Part shown: piece after piece, positions 63,546 to 64,000 of the stretch
How the letters are laid out: each line of letters starts with the position of its first letter
Numbering within the stretch: position 1 is the first letter of the stretch
Assembly: GCA_900546665.1 (NCBI GenBank)
Contig: URDY01000005.1
Coordinates: 1-64,000, forward strand
Reading direction: 5' to 3'
Source: an uncultured Paraprevotella sp.
Lineage (GTDB): Bacteria; Bacteroidota; Bacteroidia; Bacteroidales; Bacteroidaceae
DNA: 64,000 bases
Translations under genes and position numbers: made by a program
The notes under the pieces: generated by a model
Told to the model about the DNA's origin: nothing
What the model saw: the letters and a program-made list of their open reading frames with translations, nothing else
Database searches by the model: none

Positions 63546-64000
63546 TTATTTCAACACCCAGAAGACTGAGGTAATAACCGAAGCAATTGACAAAAGTACC
63601 GTCCCGATCTGGAATCCCCGGTCTTCGTTGTCCTTTTTCCTGTATTTCGGTTCCACGTATACAATATCATTCTGCTGCAGATAGAAACACGGCGAACTGA
63701 ACACATCCGTACTCCGCAGGTCATGCAGATACATTTTCCGGTCATTCCCTTCTTCGCGGATCACGGCCACCCTGTTGATCCTGGCCTTGGAAGTCAAGTC
63801 TCCCGCATTGGCAATAGCCTCCAGCAGTGTGATACGGTCACCGTCCACCGTAAATGTACCATTTCGTCCAACAGCACCCAAAACCGTATATTTGAAATTG
63901 AGGAACTCGATAGCCACCGTCGGATCCTTAATATAGTCCCCTTCAATGATTTTCCGTCTGATCAGATTCTGGGCTTCACTGATCTTCAACCCTTCCACAT
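63546..64000 (-). CDS. Wza-type polysaccharide export protein, C-terminal part (cut by window edge)
   Basis: The C-terminal 151 residues of a polysaccharide export lipoprotein of the Wza/KpsD type; the start lies beyond the window. The frame is open to the edge, so the GTG at 63998 is an internal Val codon rather than a start. VEGLKISEAQNLIRRKI and TVAIEFLNFKYTVLGAVGRNGTFTV correspond to the end of the Poly_export domain and the first SLBB domain. YVEPKYRKKDNEDRG follows, and the end has a hydrophobic helix (IGTVLLSIASVITSVFWVL). It forms the outer-membrane exit channel for the polysaccharide handled by the Wzc-type kinase encoded 31 bases downstream. Confidence 0.92.
   Translation of the reverse strand, partial: VEGLKISEAQNLIRRKIIEGDYIKDPTVAIEFLNFKYTVLGAVGRNGTFTVDGDRITLLEAIANAGDLTSKARINRVAVIREEGNDRKMYLHDLRSTDVFSSPCFYLQQNDIVYVEPKYRKKDNEDRGFQIGTVLLSIASVITSVFWVLK

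Overview
The window looks like the chromosome of a Bacteroidales bacterium (Bacteroides/Prevotella-like gut lineage). The support is Bacteroidetes-type promoters (TTTG, 19-21 bases, TAnnTTTG) upstream of many genes, two GH97 enzymes, fimbrillin-like lipoproteins, DUF4230, DUF2807 and DUF4738-type proteins, LL-diaminopimelate aminotransferase, a short-form ketol-acid reductoisomerase, and an acyl-ACP thioesterase inside the ilv operon. No rRNA, tRNA, CRISPR array, transposase or phage gene was seen. The genus cannot be fixed from this sequence alone.

Layout. 0.1-5 kb: two PepSY-like exported proteins, rmuC, a GNAT acetyltransferase and an AGCS alanine/sodium symporter. 5-12.3 kb: carbohydrate enzymes on the minus strand (two GH97 enzymes in tandem and a large LamG/GH43-like protein). 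12.4-15.7 kb: two DUF4230 genes facing a DUF4738-type lipoprotein and a membrane-anchored transglutaminase-like protein. 15.7-18.2 kb: the pfs-luxS methyl-cycle pair and a PL10 pectate lyase. 18.2-24.3 kb: the ilvD-ilvB-ilvN-thioesterase-ilvC cluster. 24.5-36.4 kb: an NtrB/NtrC-like two-component system divergent from a tripartite efflux operon (TolC, adaptor, two paralogous MacB/FtsX-type permeases, an ATPase, a DUF2807 protein). The gap between them holds a well-spaced sigma-54 promoter and two tandem palindromes at enhancer distance, so the regulator probably drives the efflux operon. 36.6-41.7 kb: an AAA_14/DUF4143 ATPase, a SlyD-like isomerase, aroC, a candidate small RNA and an NlpE-like lipoprotein. 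41.7-52.6 kb: a G-free tandem repeat, then gltB-gltD-asnB-dapF-dapL, a nitrogen assimilation and diaminopimelate operon. 52.7-54.4 kb: an A+T-rich RloA/RloB-type pair, probably a defence module, with a shortened RloB. 54.7-64 kb: an OmpA protein, a fimbrillin-CotH lipoprotein, a fimbrillin-like lipoprotein carrying a degenerate PI-PLC-like domain, a 67-residue orphan protein, a Wzc-type tyrosine kinase with a Tyr-Gly tail, and the end of a Wza-type export protein that continues past the window.

The most interesting items are the sigma-54 control region at 27.34-27.45 kb, the surface-protein cluster attached to the polysaccharide export genes at 55.9-64 kb (especially the PI-PLC-like domain that has lost its catalytic histidines), the possible structured RNA after aroC, and the 240-base G-free repeat tract before gltB. 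Function calls rest on reading motifs in the translated sequence; no database search was run.
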